Source of the DNA: Gp1-AA145 sp963757135
Lineage (GTDB): Bacteria; Acidobacteriota; Terriglobia; Terriglobales; Acidobacteriaceae
NCBI GenBank assembly: GCA_963757135.1
Contig: CAVWQE010000005.1
Span: 1-64,000, forward strand
Length of the DNA stretch: 64,000 nt
Direction: 5' to 3'
Of this stretch, positions 38,309 through 46,204 are shown piece by piece. The notes beneath the pieces were generated by a model that made no database searches, was not told the origin of the DNA, and saw nothing but the letters and a program-made list of their open reading frames with translations. Position numbers and translations under genes: made by a program. Within the stretch, counting starts at the first letter, position 1; each line of letters opens with the position of its first letter.

Positions 38309-38619
38309 ATGAATAAGCCATCGAATGAATGGATGCGCGACGTGGAGCATAGTCAGCGCAATATTGTTTTCCCGGACACAGCAGCGAACGAGGCTAGGTT
38401 CTGGCGAAACATTATTTCCGGCAAGCTTAGCACTGTTCAGAGGGTCGGGTCTTCGTAATATGCGGGGCTGTCGCGGCACTCACATGGCTCACGGCTAAGG
38501 AGATGATTTCCATTGAGGGCCTGCTATTTCTTGTCGGCTGCGGTGCGGCGTTCCTGCTGCTGCGCTGGAGGGTTCGAAAAGCAATCGGTGCAGCTAGGCC
38601 AAAGCCCCTCAAGAAATAG
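38309..38619 (+). pseudogene. Cassette ORF 2: small membrane protein with a frameshift
   Basis: The ATG at 38309 (AAGGTG upstream) gives 49 residues ending ...KLSTVQRVGSS. A frame shifted at about 38448 then continues with two membrane helices (VFVICGAVAALTWLTA; LLFLVGCGAAFLLL) to a stop at 38617-38619. Read together they would make a roughly 103-residue membrane protein. The final stop is 9 bases before repeat RB. Confidence 0.5.
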
Positions 38620-38627
38620 TTTTCAAA

Positions 38628-38712
38628 CTGACGACACATCTCGATAGCACTCAAAATGCCCGTTCTGGGCGAACAAACGGCGCAAAGTTGTGCTAACGCC
38701 TGGTTACAACAA
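38628..38712 (+). repeat. Cassette repeat RB (type 2)
   Basis: Core CATCTCGATAGCACTCAAAA, then GGGCGAACAAACGGCGCAAA, GTTGTGCTAACGCCTG and a right arm GTTACAACAAC. Aligns with RE and RI over its whole length. Confidence 0.85.
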
Positions 38713-38728
38713 CGGATTACAACAACGG

Positions 38729-39196
38729 ATGAACCGCGCTCTGTCCTATAACGGTCTGCTTGCTCTATACTTCGCTCGTGATTCACATCAGTGCCGCCCT
38801 GCAGCGCTGATTTCCGGCGCTGTGTTTGCTCAGGTCACGACCGGAGGATGGTCGGAACTGACGCAAAAGGCGAAGGCTCCCCTCAGCTGTCCTCTCTGCA
38901 AGTCTCGTTTTTCGTGGCGCGAGCTCATAAACGCCGGAAGAGCTTGCTCTCACTGTAAAGTGCCGTTGGGTATTCCCTACTGGTATCGTGTCCTTTTGGG
39001 GGCGGCAGGTCTGTGTGTCGGTGGCTACGTCATGTACGCTGGATACACGGGCCCGGAAGCGAGCGGCTGGCTAATTGTCGGGTTGCTCTTTGCATTCGTC
39101 GCTGGATTCGTGACGCAAGTTGTAATCTTGCTCTTGTTCCCACCTAAGTTAGCTCCACACGCCGAAGGCAGTACCTGGCTGAAACTATCGGACTGA
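38729..39196 (+). CDS. Cassette ORF 3: zinc-ribbon membrane protein
   Basis: About 155 residues from the ATG at 38729; the open frame reaches back into the repeat (38690) but that start is unlikely. Two CxxC pairs (CPLCKSRFSW; CSHCKVPLG) form a probable zinc ribbon, followed by two membrane helices (RVLLGAAGLCVGGYVMYAG; WLIVGLLFAFVAGFVTQVVI). The first 45 residues look poorly conserved, so a non-standard start nearer the ribbon is possible. Function unknown. Confidence 0.55.
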   Translation: MNRALSYNGLLALYFARDSHQCRPAALISGAVFAQVTTGGWSELTQKAKAPLSCPLCKSRFSWRELINAGRACSHCKVPLGIPYWYRVLLGAAGLCVGGYVMYAGYTGPEASGWLIVGLLFAFVAGFVTQVVILLLFPPKLAPHAEGSTWLKLSD

Positions 39197-39240
39197 TCTG
39201 GACTGTAGGAGATGCCAACTCGCTGAGGAATGTCTATTCC

Positions 39241-39305
39241 GATGATTGGCGATATATCCCCATTACGCTCGTTGAGGACGCAGCTCTGTGCGCAATAATC
39301 TCTGT
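39241..39305 (+). repeat. Cassette repeat RC (diverged)
   Basis: Left arm ATTGGCGATATATCCCCATT and a GCTCGTTG core; the right half (CGCAGCTCTGTGCGCAATAA) is only loosely type 2. Confidence 0.6.
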
Positions 39306-39345
39306 GCAGAGCAGGCGGCACCAGGCTTCAATCAAGCTGGAGAAT

Positions 39346-39763
39346 CTATCCAGCCTTGTAACTGAACAGTTTCCTACAATCGTCTCGCAGAAAACTGCCA
39401 ATCACTGGTATCGAGTGATTGCCCTTCTCGAAGACGAGTTGGCACGGAATGAGGCACGCCCGCCACTTGTATTGTTCTGTCCCGCGCTTTCGCCCATGAG
39501 CTGCAATGTCTTCCTGTGACACCCCGTACACGACTGCACCGATTCTCGCCCACTCGCATGCACCCGCACACATCGCGCAGGGTTCGTGCGTAGTGTAGAG
39601 GTTTTTACCCGGTTCCCCGCGCTGGCGATGACTACTTCGCGCCCGTCGGTTACGCGCGTTATCACCGCGCCAATGGCATAATCCCCTCGGTCACGGGCAC
39701 GCTTGGCTTCGCGATTGCCAACTGCATAAACTTCTTTTTCGGTCTGTAGGTAGCAGCGATCAT
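39346..39763 (-). pseudogene. Deaminase of the CDA/TadA fold, decayed, inverted in its cassette
   Basis: Two minus-strand frames join into one protein: EAKRARDRGDYAIGAVITRV with TDGREVVIASAGNR, then a shift to LYTTHEPCAMCAGACEWARI and GAVVYGVSQEDIAAHG. The PCxxC zinc motif is present. The HAE motif expected between the blocks has been deleted. It is non-functional. It is one of two cassettes whose recognisable gene lies opposite to the general direction. Confidence 0.7.
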
Positions 39764-39823
39764 GCAGGGATCATATCGCTAGGTGCGAGGGGTTGTTGAA
39801 ACATCGCAGTTTCGGCATATTCA

Positions 39824-39905
39824 GGCGTTGTTGAAAAATCCCCATATCACTCAATTGACCAAGTAGCCGACGATCTCTGCCATAATCTCCGGAGGCGCGT
39901 TACGA
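39824..39905 (+). repeat. Cassette repeat RD (type 3)
   Basis: Left arm GTTGTTGAAAAATCCCCATA, core TCACTCAATTGACC; the right half ends near GGCGCGTTACGACC. A second left-arm-like sequence (GTTGTTGAAACATC) lies 30 bases before it. Confidence 0.65.
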
Positions 39906-39947
39906 CCTGTGAAGCAGCGAGCAGGAGCGTGCTGAGACCTAGAGCCT

Positions 39948-40190
39948 ATGAACTCAGAGTTACGCATAGTGCTTTCGCAAGAAGAATTTCGGCTGCTCAC
40001 GAGTGTTTGCAAGGATTCGGCGCTCAATGATTTAGTTGATAGAGACTGCGTGCATGGCGATTCAAGTGTCATGCTCGACTTGGATCGGGGTGCTGCGGAG
40101 AGACTCCGCGACTTGTTGACGGAGCGATTGGCGGAAATTGGCTTTTTCTGTACAGTCCCACCCACACCGGCAAAGCCTTGGAAGCGCTAA
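39948..40190 (+). CDS. Cassette ORF 4: hypothetical protein
   Basis: 80 residues, acidic, soluble and helical (LSQEEFRLLTSVC; ERLRDLLTERLAEIGFF). No known family. The stop is about 75 bases before repeat RE. Confidence 0.5.
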   Translation: MNSELRIVLSQEEFRLLTSVCKDSALNDLVDRDCVHGDSSVMLDLDRGAAERLRDLLTERLAEIGFFCTVPPTPAKPWKR

Positions 40191-40265
40191 TCGACAAACT
40201 ATTTGAACTGTAAAATGTTGCTGGCTGTGACCACCCAAGGCCGCATCGTCGGGCAACGAGGCGAT

Positions 40266-40352
40266 CAATTGGCGATACATCTCTATAGCGCTCATTGGCA
40301 CGCTTTTCGGCGAACTAAGGCGCAAAGTTGTGCAATCGCCTGGTTTCAACAG
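40266..40352 (+). repeat. Cassette repeat RE (type 2)
   Basis: ATTGGCGATACATCTCTATA, GCGCTCATTGG, GGCGAACTAAGGCGCAAAG, TTGTGCAATCGCCTG, right arm GTTTCAACAG. Confidence 0.85.
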
Positions 40353-40382
40353 CTGTGGTTTTGAGCGTACATTTGTCTAGCT

Positions 40383-40881
40383 ATGGAGCTTATTAATTCG
40401 TTAGAGCCGACAATTGCTGCTATGAATCGGCCTTTGCCGATCTTAGAGTTTGAGCTATACTAGAGCCGGTTTCTGGTTCTAGGCATCCTTCCGTCAGCGT
40501 TAGTTGCCTGCTCCGACGGTGCGGAGTACTTGTTCAAATCTACTTCCGACCGGAGCGGCAGATTCACGCAAGGCTGGTTCATGTCGAGAACTCGCGCTAC
40601 TACTTCTGGTACAGGCCGTTTGAGGATGCGGATTTTAACAACTCCACAGAGCGTTTAAATGGGGCATCTCTAACACACTCGAACAGCTCGTTTGCAGTGA
40701 AACACGGATCATGCAGAAACGTAGCTTGCTGACCCATTCATTCCAGTGCGATTACAAATCACCTACGGGCTGGAATCGAGTCTACGGCCACTCAGCGCTG
40801 CGCCTCGGCGGATTCTATCCACCGCCAATCGCAGGTAACCAACATGTCTATCATTCTCCCGCACTCGTGGCGCAGAGATAG
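40383..40881 (+). pseudogene. Cassette E-F: decayed ORF
   Basis: Coding-like text in broken frames: a short MELINSLEPTIAAMNRP start, then VQIYFRPERQIHARLVHVEN with YYFWYRPFEDADF, then a shift to LLTHSFQCDYKSPTGW and YGHSALRLGGFYPPP with a stop at 40879-40881. The stop lies 26 bases before repeat RF, as for intact cassette genes. Family unknown. Confidence 0.4.
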
Positions 40882-40906
40882 CAGCATGTGATTTCCGATG
40901 GACGTA

Positions 40907-40980
40907 CCTGTCGTAATATCTCCATACCACTCAAAATGCTTCTACATGGGATTTTGAGTCAAATCGCCTGTTGTCAGTAC
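40907..40980 (+). repeat. Cassette repeat RF (type 1)
   Basis: CTGTCGTAATATCTCCATA, CCACTCAAAATG, then ATTTTGAGTCAAATCGCCTG and arm TTGTCAG. CTCAAAAT/ATTTTGAG is a perfect 8-base stem. Confidence 0.85.
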
Positions 40981-41531
40981 TTGGAAACAATCAACTAGTC
41001 TAAGGTGTCTCTAGTGATATGGGCAGAATTCTGCATGTCGGCTCGTTCTACTCGTAGGTGTCTTAGCAGCTCACGATGGATTGACACAAACCAGCTCTGC
41101 TACTCATCTAGCATCTGCGATGTTCGCTTGCAATCGAAGAAGTATCTAGGGAAAGTTGTCACGTGACAGGCGAGGTGCAGAGAAGCGGGCACTTAGTCAG
41201 CATGAGCAGTTCCCAATGCCCATGGTCGGCGCAGCCTTGTTGAATCGAACGAAATGGAAAAATCCCATGTCCAGAGTTCGAGCTGTTTCGAGCTGGAAGA
41301 TTGAAGACGTTCCGTTGCACGGATGATCTGGTGTTCGTAGCACGGTTCGAGGTCGCTTTGCACAACGGTGACGAGAGGCATCCCGATCTATTGCATTGTG
41401 GTTTACAGGGTTCTATGGGCTGAGTTCACACAGCGAACGTCTCCCTACTGCGTAAACCGAGAACTGCCACTACCACCACCCGCTATCGATATTCGATCAA
41501 AGCCAATGCCAGACTTTTCTCACGAGTAGCT
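40981..41531. other. Cassette F-G: no intact gene
   Basis: Plus-strand frames contain coding-like pieces (KRALSQHEQFPMPMVGAALL; RAVSSWKIEDVPL) broken by several stops. This looks like an old, decayed gene. Nothing else is recognisable. Confidence 0.4.
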
Positions 41532-41606
41532 AATTGGCGACAAATCGCTATATCGCTCAAAATGTGAGCTTCTGCTGAATAAATAGCGCCCTTGCTGTTT
41601 TGTCTA
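41532..41606 (+). repeat. Cassette repeat RG (type 2, diverged)
   Basis: ATTGGCGACAAATCGCTATA, TCGCTCAAAATG, then GCTGAATAAATAGCGCCC and a TTGCTGTTTTGTC arm. Confidence 0.75.
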
Positions 41607-42013
41607 CATCATTAGATTTGATACTACCCTGAGAGTTGGCTACGACTATCTCCTCTCTCGAAGACGTTTGTTATGTTGTTCTTCTTGCTCACCGACAGCA
41701 ACGATACTCTATATCTTTGCGAAGCTAAGAAGATAGCAGATATAGATAGAGCTTTCTACTTTAAAGGTATCTTTATAATTTTATGATAGATATTCCTCGA
41801 ATCACGAACTGTTTGTATTGCGATATACTCAGTGTGATAGGTGCTGGCGCTACTTGTTACGTATGGGTTATCTTTCGATTGGATTTATGGGTATACCTTT
41901 GAAGCTGCTCTCAAAAGATTGTCGGTGCTCAGATAGGCAGTTCTCTCTTGCTTGCCGGGGAGATTGGGATACTTTAGTATAAGTTGCTGCTGCTTTCTAC
42001 AACTATTGAGCTA

Positions 42014-42042
42014 ACTGTTGAAATATCCCCATAACTCATATC
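42014..42042 (+). repeat. Cassette repeat RH, left half only
   Basis: ACTGTTGAAATATCCCCATA followed by ACTCATA; no right half is recognisable. Confidence 0.5.
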
Positions 42043-42420
42043 TAGGTTTAGGGGTGGCCTTTCTCTCTACTGGTGCTGCGGAGCCAATTCTATATAAGCT
42101 ATTGTCTATCTGTGAGCTATTGAGACTTTTATGGGTTGCTTCCGAGTTGCCACTTGCTCGATTCCAAAAACAGCTCCTGCTATGTATATCTTGCTCTTCT
42201 ATAGCAAAAGACTATGCTTATATCTTTGATTTTGTTCAGCTCTTTTACTGATTTCTCTGATTTCTAAAATAATCATACTATCAATGCTGTGAATGTTGAT
42301 TCTAAATTATTATTTATGTGATAGTCTCTAGCTATGTTTTTATGGATTCTGTTGCAACTAAGCCTCTCCTAAATCTAAGTGCAATTACTTTAATAAGTAG
42401 TTATCTAGTTCTACTTTGCT

Positions 42421-42452
42421 AGTTGTCGAAAATCGTTATAGCGATCTAACTC
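42421..42452 (+). repeat. Cassette repeat RH2, degenerate
   Basis: GTTGTCGAAAATCGTTATAG followed by CGATCTAACTC; it fits the left arm and core loosely. Confidence 0.35.
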
Positions 42453-42876
42453 TGATATCAATAATTTACTTTGTTGTGCAAATGCAGACCACCTTTATAA
42501 ATAGCTTTAGCTGTGTGGAAGTCTGTGAAATTGTTAAAAAAAATTAGCATTGCTTTAAGAGTGGTTTTGCTTGTTATTAGTGGATATGCGTGGAATATAT
42601 ATATAAATTAAAAATTAATATATATTAATTAAATTACTGTTTACTGCTATATATAAAACTAAAACTAACTAAAATTTTTAATAATTATAAATTTATATAT
42701 AAAAAAAAATTATAAATAAAATAGATAATTTATAAAATTAAAATAAAATTATAAATATATTCTGATATAATTAAATTTAATACAAATAAATATTATTATA
42801 TAAATTAGATAAAAAATTATAACTATAAAAAAATAAATAGAGATATATTTAGTCTATCTTCTTTCAGAGTGAGCGT

Positions 42877-42956
42877 AACTGTTGCAAATCTACATAGCGC
42901 TCATTGACGCTGAAAAAAGCGAAATAAAAGCGCTAACTTGCGATAACGCTTGTGTC
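42877..42956 (+). repeat. Cassette repeat RI (type 2), interrupted
   Basis: ACTGTTGCAAATCTACATAG, CGCTCATTGACG, AGCGAAATAAAAGCGCTAAC, TTGCGATAACGC. The repeat resumes after the insertion as ACGCCTGTTTTCGACAC at about 43098-43115. Confidence 0.8.
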
Positions 42957-43096
42957 TGTTGAAAAACTCACTTTCAGGCTCAAACTGCTCAAATTTGAGA
43001 GATACAAAATGTCTTGCGATTCGAGAAGATCGTTTATAACGCAACTTGACGCAATTTTATTTTTGCGAATTTCGTAAGAAAGAGTTTTTCAACAAG
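42948..43096. mobile_element. Small inverted-repeat element (MITE-like) inserted in repeat RI
   Basis: TGTTGAAAAACTC (from 42957) pairs with GAGTTTTTCAACA (to 43094), and CTTTC with GAAAG inside. GCTTGT and ACAAGC form the outermost ends. The flanks GATAACGC and ACGCCTGTTTT rejoin into a normal repeat, with ACGC possibly duplicated. It encodes no protein. The ends resemble those of IS1182-type elements, but this rests on memory only. Confidence 0.55.
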
Positions 43097-43115
43097 CACG
43101 CCTGTTTTCGACACT

Positions 43116-43634
43116 CAGCTTCTTGTATCTTGTGATATGACTGAAAACAGAACTACTTTCTACTGCTCGGAATGTCAACTCTCACACAGAAAACTGCAGT
43201 AAGCTAGACATCGACGCTGAGAAAAATTGCTCTTCTTGCTGTGGCTGTAAGCTTAGCTGTGGTTAGGTATTTGAGTTTCAAAATGATGTGAGGATTAATG
43301 ATGCTCTGATACGTCGATCGCATTGTTCGAATGAGAGCTTTGAACTCGGCAGAGGCCAGTTTGCAAGGAGCTTCAGCGCTTAGTTATACGTGTAAGCTGT
43401 CGGAGCTACTTGGAGCGCTCAGATACGGCGATAGTTGGCGAAAGGTAACATCGACAATGGCTACGCTTTTCAGATCAGTGAATGCACGCTCCAGAAGCTC
43501 TAACGCAAATTCTGAGTACAACTAACTGCTCGACCTCTCATTCGGGCCAACCAGCTTTTTGTTCTGACCAGTCTGGAATCGAGAAAGCGATACGGTGAGT
43601 CTGTAGAAAGGTGCGCTCGAACGGTGTTCTCCAT
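43116..43634. other. Cassette I-J: no convincing gene
   Basis: The best frame (43331-43525, 64 residues) has no ribosome site or recognisable pattern. Probably a decayed cassette. Confidence 0.4.
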
Positions 43635-43635
43635 A

Positions 43636-43708
43636 GTTGGCGAAAAATCTCCATATCACTCAAAATGTCTCACACGGGGTTCTGAGTCAAATCGCCTGAT
43701 TCGCCAAC
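43636..43708 (+). repeat. Cassette repeat RJ (type 1), best palindrome
   Basis: The outer arms GTTGGCGAA (43636-43644) and TTCGCCAAC (43700-43708) are perfectly complementary. The core is ATCTCCATATCACTCAAAA with GTTCTGAGTCAAATCGCCTG. This copy shows the palindromic plan most clearly. Confidence 0.9.
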
Positions 43709-43735
43709 ACCACACGCGTATGCTAAATATTCGAT

Positions 43736-44074
43736 ATGCGCATCAAGCTGAAATACGCACTTCCTTTCATACAGATGTTGTTGGCGGTTGCTCTTCTGGT
43801 GTGGACTGTCCGTTGGGAAAGAGCTATGATGCGTATTCAGGACATGCCCGGAACTCCTCCTTCGTTCACACTTCTAGTCGCTATTAACGCTCCCGTGGCG
43901 CTTCCGCGAATAGTTTTGTACCGCTACCTGCCCGGTTGGTGGGATGCCATCACCTTCATTGCCGGGATTGGGGTGTTCTGGTATTGGGTAGCACGGAACA
44001 TAGAATCCTGGCGGCAAACCCGACGGGTCTTTATGTTTTCATGGAGACCGTTAAGACTGGCCGGGGATCGATAA
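43736..44074 (+). CDS. Cassette ORF 5: small membrane protein
   Basis: 112 residues with three or so hydrophobic segments (FIQMLLAVALLVWTVRW; FTLLVAINAPVALPRIVLY; WDAITFIAGIGVFWYWVA) and a basic C-terminus. No family recognised. A second small frame follows after 13 bases in the same cassette. Confidence 0.6.
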   Translation: MRIKLKYALPFIQMLLAVALLVWTVRWERAMMRIQDMPGTPPSFTLLVAINAPVALPRIVLYRYLPGWWDAITFIAGIGVFWYWVARNIESWRQTRRVFMFSWRPLRLAGDR

Positions 44075-44087
44075 TCGTGGGCATCCC

Positions 44088-44264
44088 GTGATATGGGTTT
44101 TCGTACTCTGGCGTGGCCACTCTTTTGCACCTTTATGGGCAGGCTGGCAGTGGCTCGTCCCGTCGATTTGTCTACTCGTTTTATGGTCTACAGTCCTGAT
44201 TGTCTTTTTCGGACGTGACTTTATTCAGTGTCTTCTCCACACGAACCGAAGACAATGCGAATAG
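44088..44264 (+). CDS. Cassette ORF 6: short membrane protein
   Basis: A 58-residue frame from GTG at 44088 with a Trp-rich start and a membrane helix (WLVPSICLLVLWSTVLIVFF). The stop is 6 bases before repeat RK. Together with the 43736 ORF it could be a two-gene cassette, or one gene split by a frameshift. Confidence 0.4.
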   Translation: MIWVFVLWRGHSFAPLWAGWQWLVPSICLLVLWSTVLIVFFGRDFIQCLLHTNRRQCE

Positions 44265-44270
44265 CTCACA

Positions 44271-44350
44271 ATTGACGTAACATCCCTATATCACTCATTG
44301 ACCCACTGGTCGTAAAGCCCCACGAAATACGCGTACTAACGACAGCAACC
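44271..44350 (+). repeat. Cassette repeat RK (type 3)
   Basis: ATTGACGTAACATCCCTATA, TCACTCATTGACCC, then right arm CTAACGACAGCAACC. That arm is complementary to the left arm of the next repeat RL (GGTTGTCGTTA). Confidence 0.75.
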
Positions 44351-44594
44351 CATACGCGAATCCCCAGTAGAGCAGGCAGTTGATAACGACCGCGAATATA
44401 GTAGTCATCACGCCGTGGGGTGTGCTGCGCCAAGTGGTAAGTAGCATCACCCAGGAGAGCTAGAACAGGCGCCTCAAATCGATACTATTCAGGTGCAGAA
44501 CTGCTGAAACCCCGAACCACATCAGCGTGAGCACAGCGCCGGACGTGGCCAGTCCAAGTGACATGCCGATGAGCAAAACGGTTCGCGTTTTCAC
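44295..44594 (-). pseudogene. Cassette K-L: inverted small membrane protein gene with an in-frame TAG
   Basis: A GTG start at 44594 with GAGGAG upstream opens a 99-residue frame: LLIGMSLGLATSGAVLTLMW, then an in-frame TAG at codon 45, then TIFAVVINCLLYWGFAYGLL. It ends with TGA at 44295-44297 inside repeat RK. The reading frame is otherwise uninterrupted, so this is either one recent nonsense mutation or an amber-dependent gene. Confidence 0.45.
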
Positions 44595-44649
44595 GGAGAA
44601 CTCCTCTACCGGTTGTTGTCGCGGGCGTATTCTAACGGATGTCCTCGAC

Positions 44650-44728
44650 GGTTGTCGTTAAATCGCTATAGCACTCAAAATACCTCCGCATGGGGGTTTT
44701 GAGTCAAATCGCCTGATCTCGACAGTCT
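44650..44728 (+). repeat. Cassette repeat RL (type 1)
   Basis: GGTTGTCGTTAAATCGCTAT, GCACTCAAAATACC, GGGGGTTTTGAGTC, AAATCGCCTGATC, right arm TCGACAG. Confidence 0.88.
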
Positions 44729-44830
44729 GAGCGCCAAAGCGAGGAAAAAACGGACGTAACTTTCCCTCTGTTTCCTCGCAACGTAGCATCAATGCAACCT
44801 GCGTGAGCCTCTTCGAACCGCAGAAGCAAA

Positions 44831-45472
44831 ATGATGAATCTCGACCTTCTCGATAATCTGTGGTCAGGTCTGGTGGTCTGGACTGCTCTATACGTCTCTG
44901 ACTACAGCCTGACACTGGCGTGCGCTCGCATGTATCGCCACGGCGTCGGCGAAAAGATCGTATTCGAAGGTAGTTTTGAGCTCACGCTCTATTTCCAATC
45001 GGATATCGACGCGTTGAAAGTCGTAAGCTCTCGTTTTCTAGTTGCACTAGTAATCGGTTGGGTCTATTTAGGCGCAATCTGGTGGCTTACCGAGCAATCG
45101 CAGCCACATCTGTACGAATTTGTTCTCGGGGCGGCGGTCTCAAGCGAACTGGCTATCCATGTCCGCTACCTTCGCAATTTCTTTCTGTTTCGCGCAATCA
45201 TCCGCACCGATGCCGTTCAGGGACGAATCCAGTATGCTCGTCCCATTATTCTCCGAATGTCTTCAGTAGAGTTTTTGGGGTTCGCAGTGTTGTTCGGTGT
45301 GGTGTCGGTATTCACATCGAGCTGGTTCTTGATGGGCGGAACAATCGCGTGCCTCGGCATCGGTCTCAAACACTGGAGACTAGCGAAGAAACATCTTGCG
45401 AGCACAACGGCTAAAGCAGCCGCAGTTCAGACTGCGCTAGAACTAATTCTCTCGAAATCAAACACACGTTAA
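44831..45472 (+). CDS. Cassette ORF 7: integral membrane protein
   Basis: 213 residues with about four membrane helices (SRFLVALVIGWVYLGAIWWL; FLGFAVLFGVVSVFTSSWFL; and the N-terminal LVVWTALYVSDYSLTLACA). A basic cytoplasmic tail ends the protein. No family recognised. The stop is 6 bases before repeat RM. It is the largest membrane protein of the array. Confidence 0.7.
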   Translation: MMNLDLLDNLWSGLVVWTALYVSDYSLTLACARMYRHGVGEKIVFEGSFELTLYFQSDIDALKVVSSRFLVALVIGWVYLGAIWWLTEQSQPHLYEFVLGAAVSSELAIHVRYLRNFFLFRAIIRTDAVQGRIQYARPIILRMSSVEFLGFAVLFGVVSVFTSSWFLMGGTIACLGIGLKHWRLAKKHLASTTAKAAAVQTALELILSKSNTR

Positions 45473-45478
45473 CGGCTC

Positions 45479-45540
45479 GATTGTCACAAAATCCTCATAT
45501 CACTCAAAATGCTCTTGGGCGATCACACGCACAGAAGTAC
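45479..45540 (+). repeat. Cassette repeat RM (type 2, right end eroded)
   Basis: GATTGTCACAAAATCCTCAT, ATCACTCAAAATGC, TTGGGCGATCACACGC. Confidence 0.8.
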
Positions 45541-45618
45541 ATGAATACATCTTTCGAGGGATTGCTAATCCGTTGTGTGCGAGCAACGATACTAAGAACA
45601 TTGCACGAGGTGACATTC

Positions 45619-45855
45619 ATGTCGGCACGGTCACCAATATCCGTCGATATCAAACACAAGAAGTACACCGGAGAATATGAAATCGACGGTGGTGTCTTAT
45701 ACGTATTTTTTGAGGGCCGAAGCAAATCATGTGTGATCACAGGTTCCGGCACAGAGCTACTTGCGCGTCTTTCATTGATCGAATTGATTTTCCACGCGCT
45801 AAGCTGGCGTGACCACCGGCAGGCCGCAATGACCGCTCACATCTCCCCTCAGTGA
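45619..45855 (+). CDS. Cassette ORF 8: hypothetical protein
   Basis: 78 residues from the ATG at 45619, which has GAGGTGAC upstream. Soluble beta-rich start (ISVDIKHKKYTGEYEIDGG) and helical end. No known family. The open frame extends further up but the internal start has the ribosome site. A faint repeat (RN) overlaps its end. Confidence 0.6.
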   Translation: MSARSPISVDIKHKKYTGEYEIDGGVLYVFFEGRSKSCVITGSGTELLARLSLIELIFHALSWRDHRQAAMTAHISPQ

Positions 45856-45925
45856 CACTCCATCCCCGTAAACTCACTGACTCTTGATCGGAGTTTTGTG
45901 TTACCTAATGGCCTGCGGCTCGGCT
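45851..45925 (+). repeat. Cassette repeat RN (weak)
   Basis: CAGTGACACTCCATCCCCGT with AACTCACTGAC, then GTGTTACCTAATGGCCTGCG. It matches the plan only loosely. Confidence 0.35.
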
Positions 45926-46027
45926 CATTGGGAATTTGCTCTGGTCTGTGAGAGCGTCAACTGGAATACACCTGAGAAATTTAGTGGAAGAGTTTTAGAA
46001 GCTTCATTGTTGCGCTAGGGATTGCTT

Positions 46028-46204
46028 ATGAGCTTATTGATGTATGCTGTTAGGGATTTGAGTCACAACCTCATCCGTGAGAATTTCACTTCGACCTCTA
46101 GCCTGAACTCTCTCTACATTAACGGAAATTTGCAATTAATTGCAGTGCTGCAAGTCACTGTTGCTTTCGCCTTCGTGTGCGCTCTTCTACTCTACAGCAT
46201 TTGA
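46028..46204 (+). CDS. Cassette ORF 9: short membrane protein
   Basis: 58 residues with one C-terminal helix (LIAVLQVTVAFAFVCALLLY). No family or strong ribosome site. It ends at the presumed last repeat (RO), as other cassette genes do. Confidence 0.4.
   Translation: MSLLMYAVRDLSHNLIRENFTSTSSLNSLYINGNLQLIAVLQVTVAFAFVCALLLYSI

Larger units (their letters stand above)
41607..42876. other. AT-rich, gene-free part of the array
   Basis: No supported ORF. Base composition falls steadily and reaches almost pure A/T at about 42586-42850, with long A- and T-runs and TATATA words. Two degenerate left-half repeats (42014-42042 and 42421-42452) suggest two further, eroded cassettes. Confidence 0.6.

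Noticed and set aside
40353..40906. Intact gene in cassette E-F
   Set aside because: Coding-like segments are in different frames with stops between; recorded as a decayed ORF instead.
42586..42850. Retron, diversity-generating element or structured RNA gene in the AT-rich stretch
   Set aside because: No reverse transcriptase is encoded anywhere in the island and no stable stem pattern could be seen in the A/T runs.
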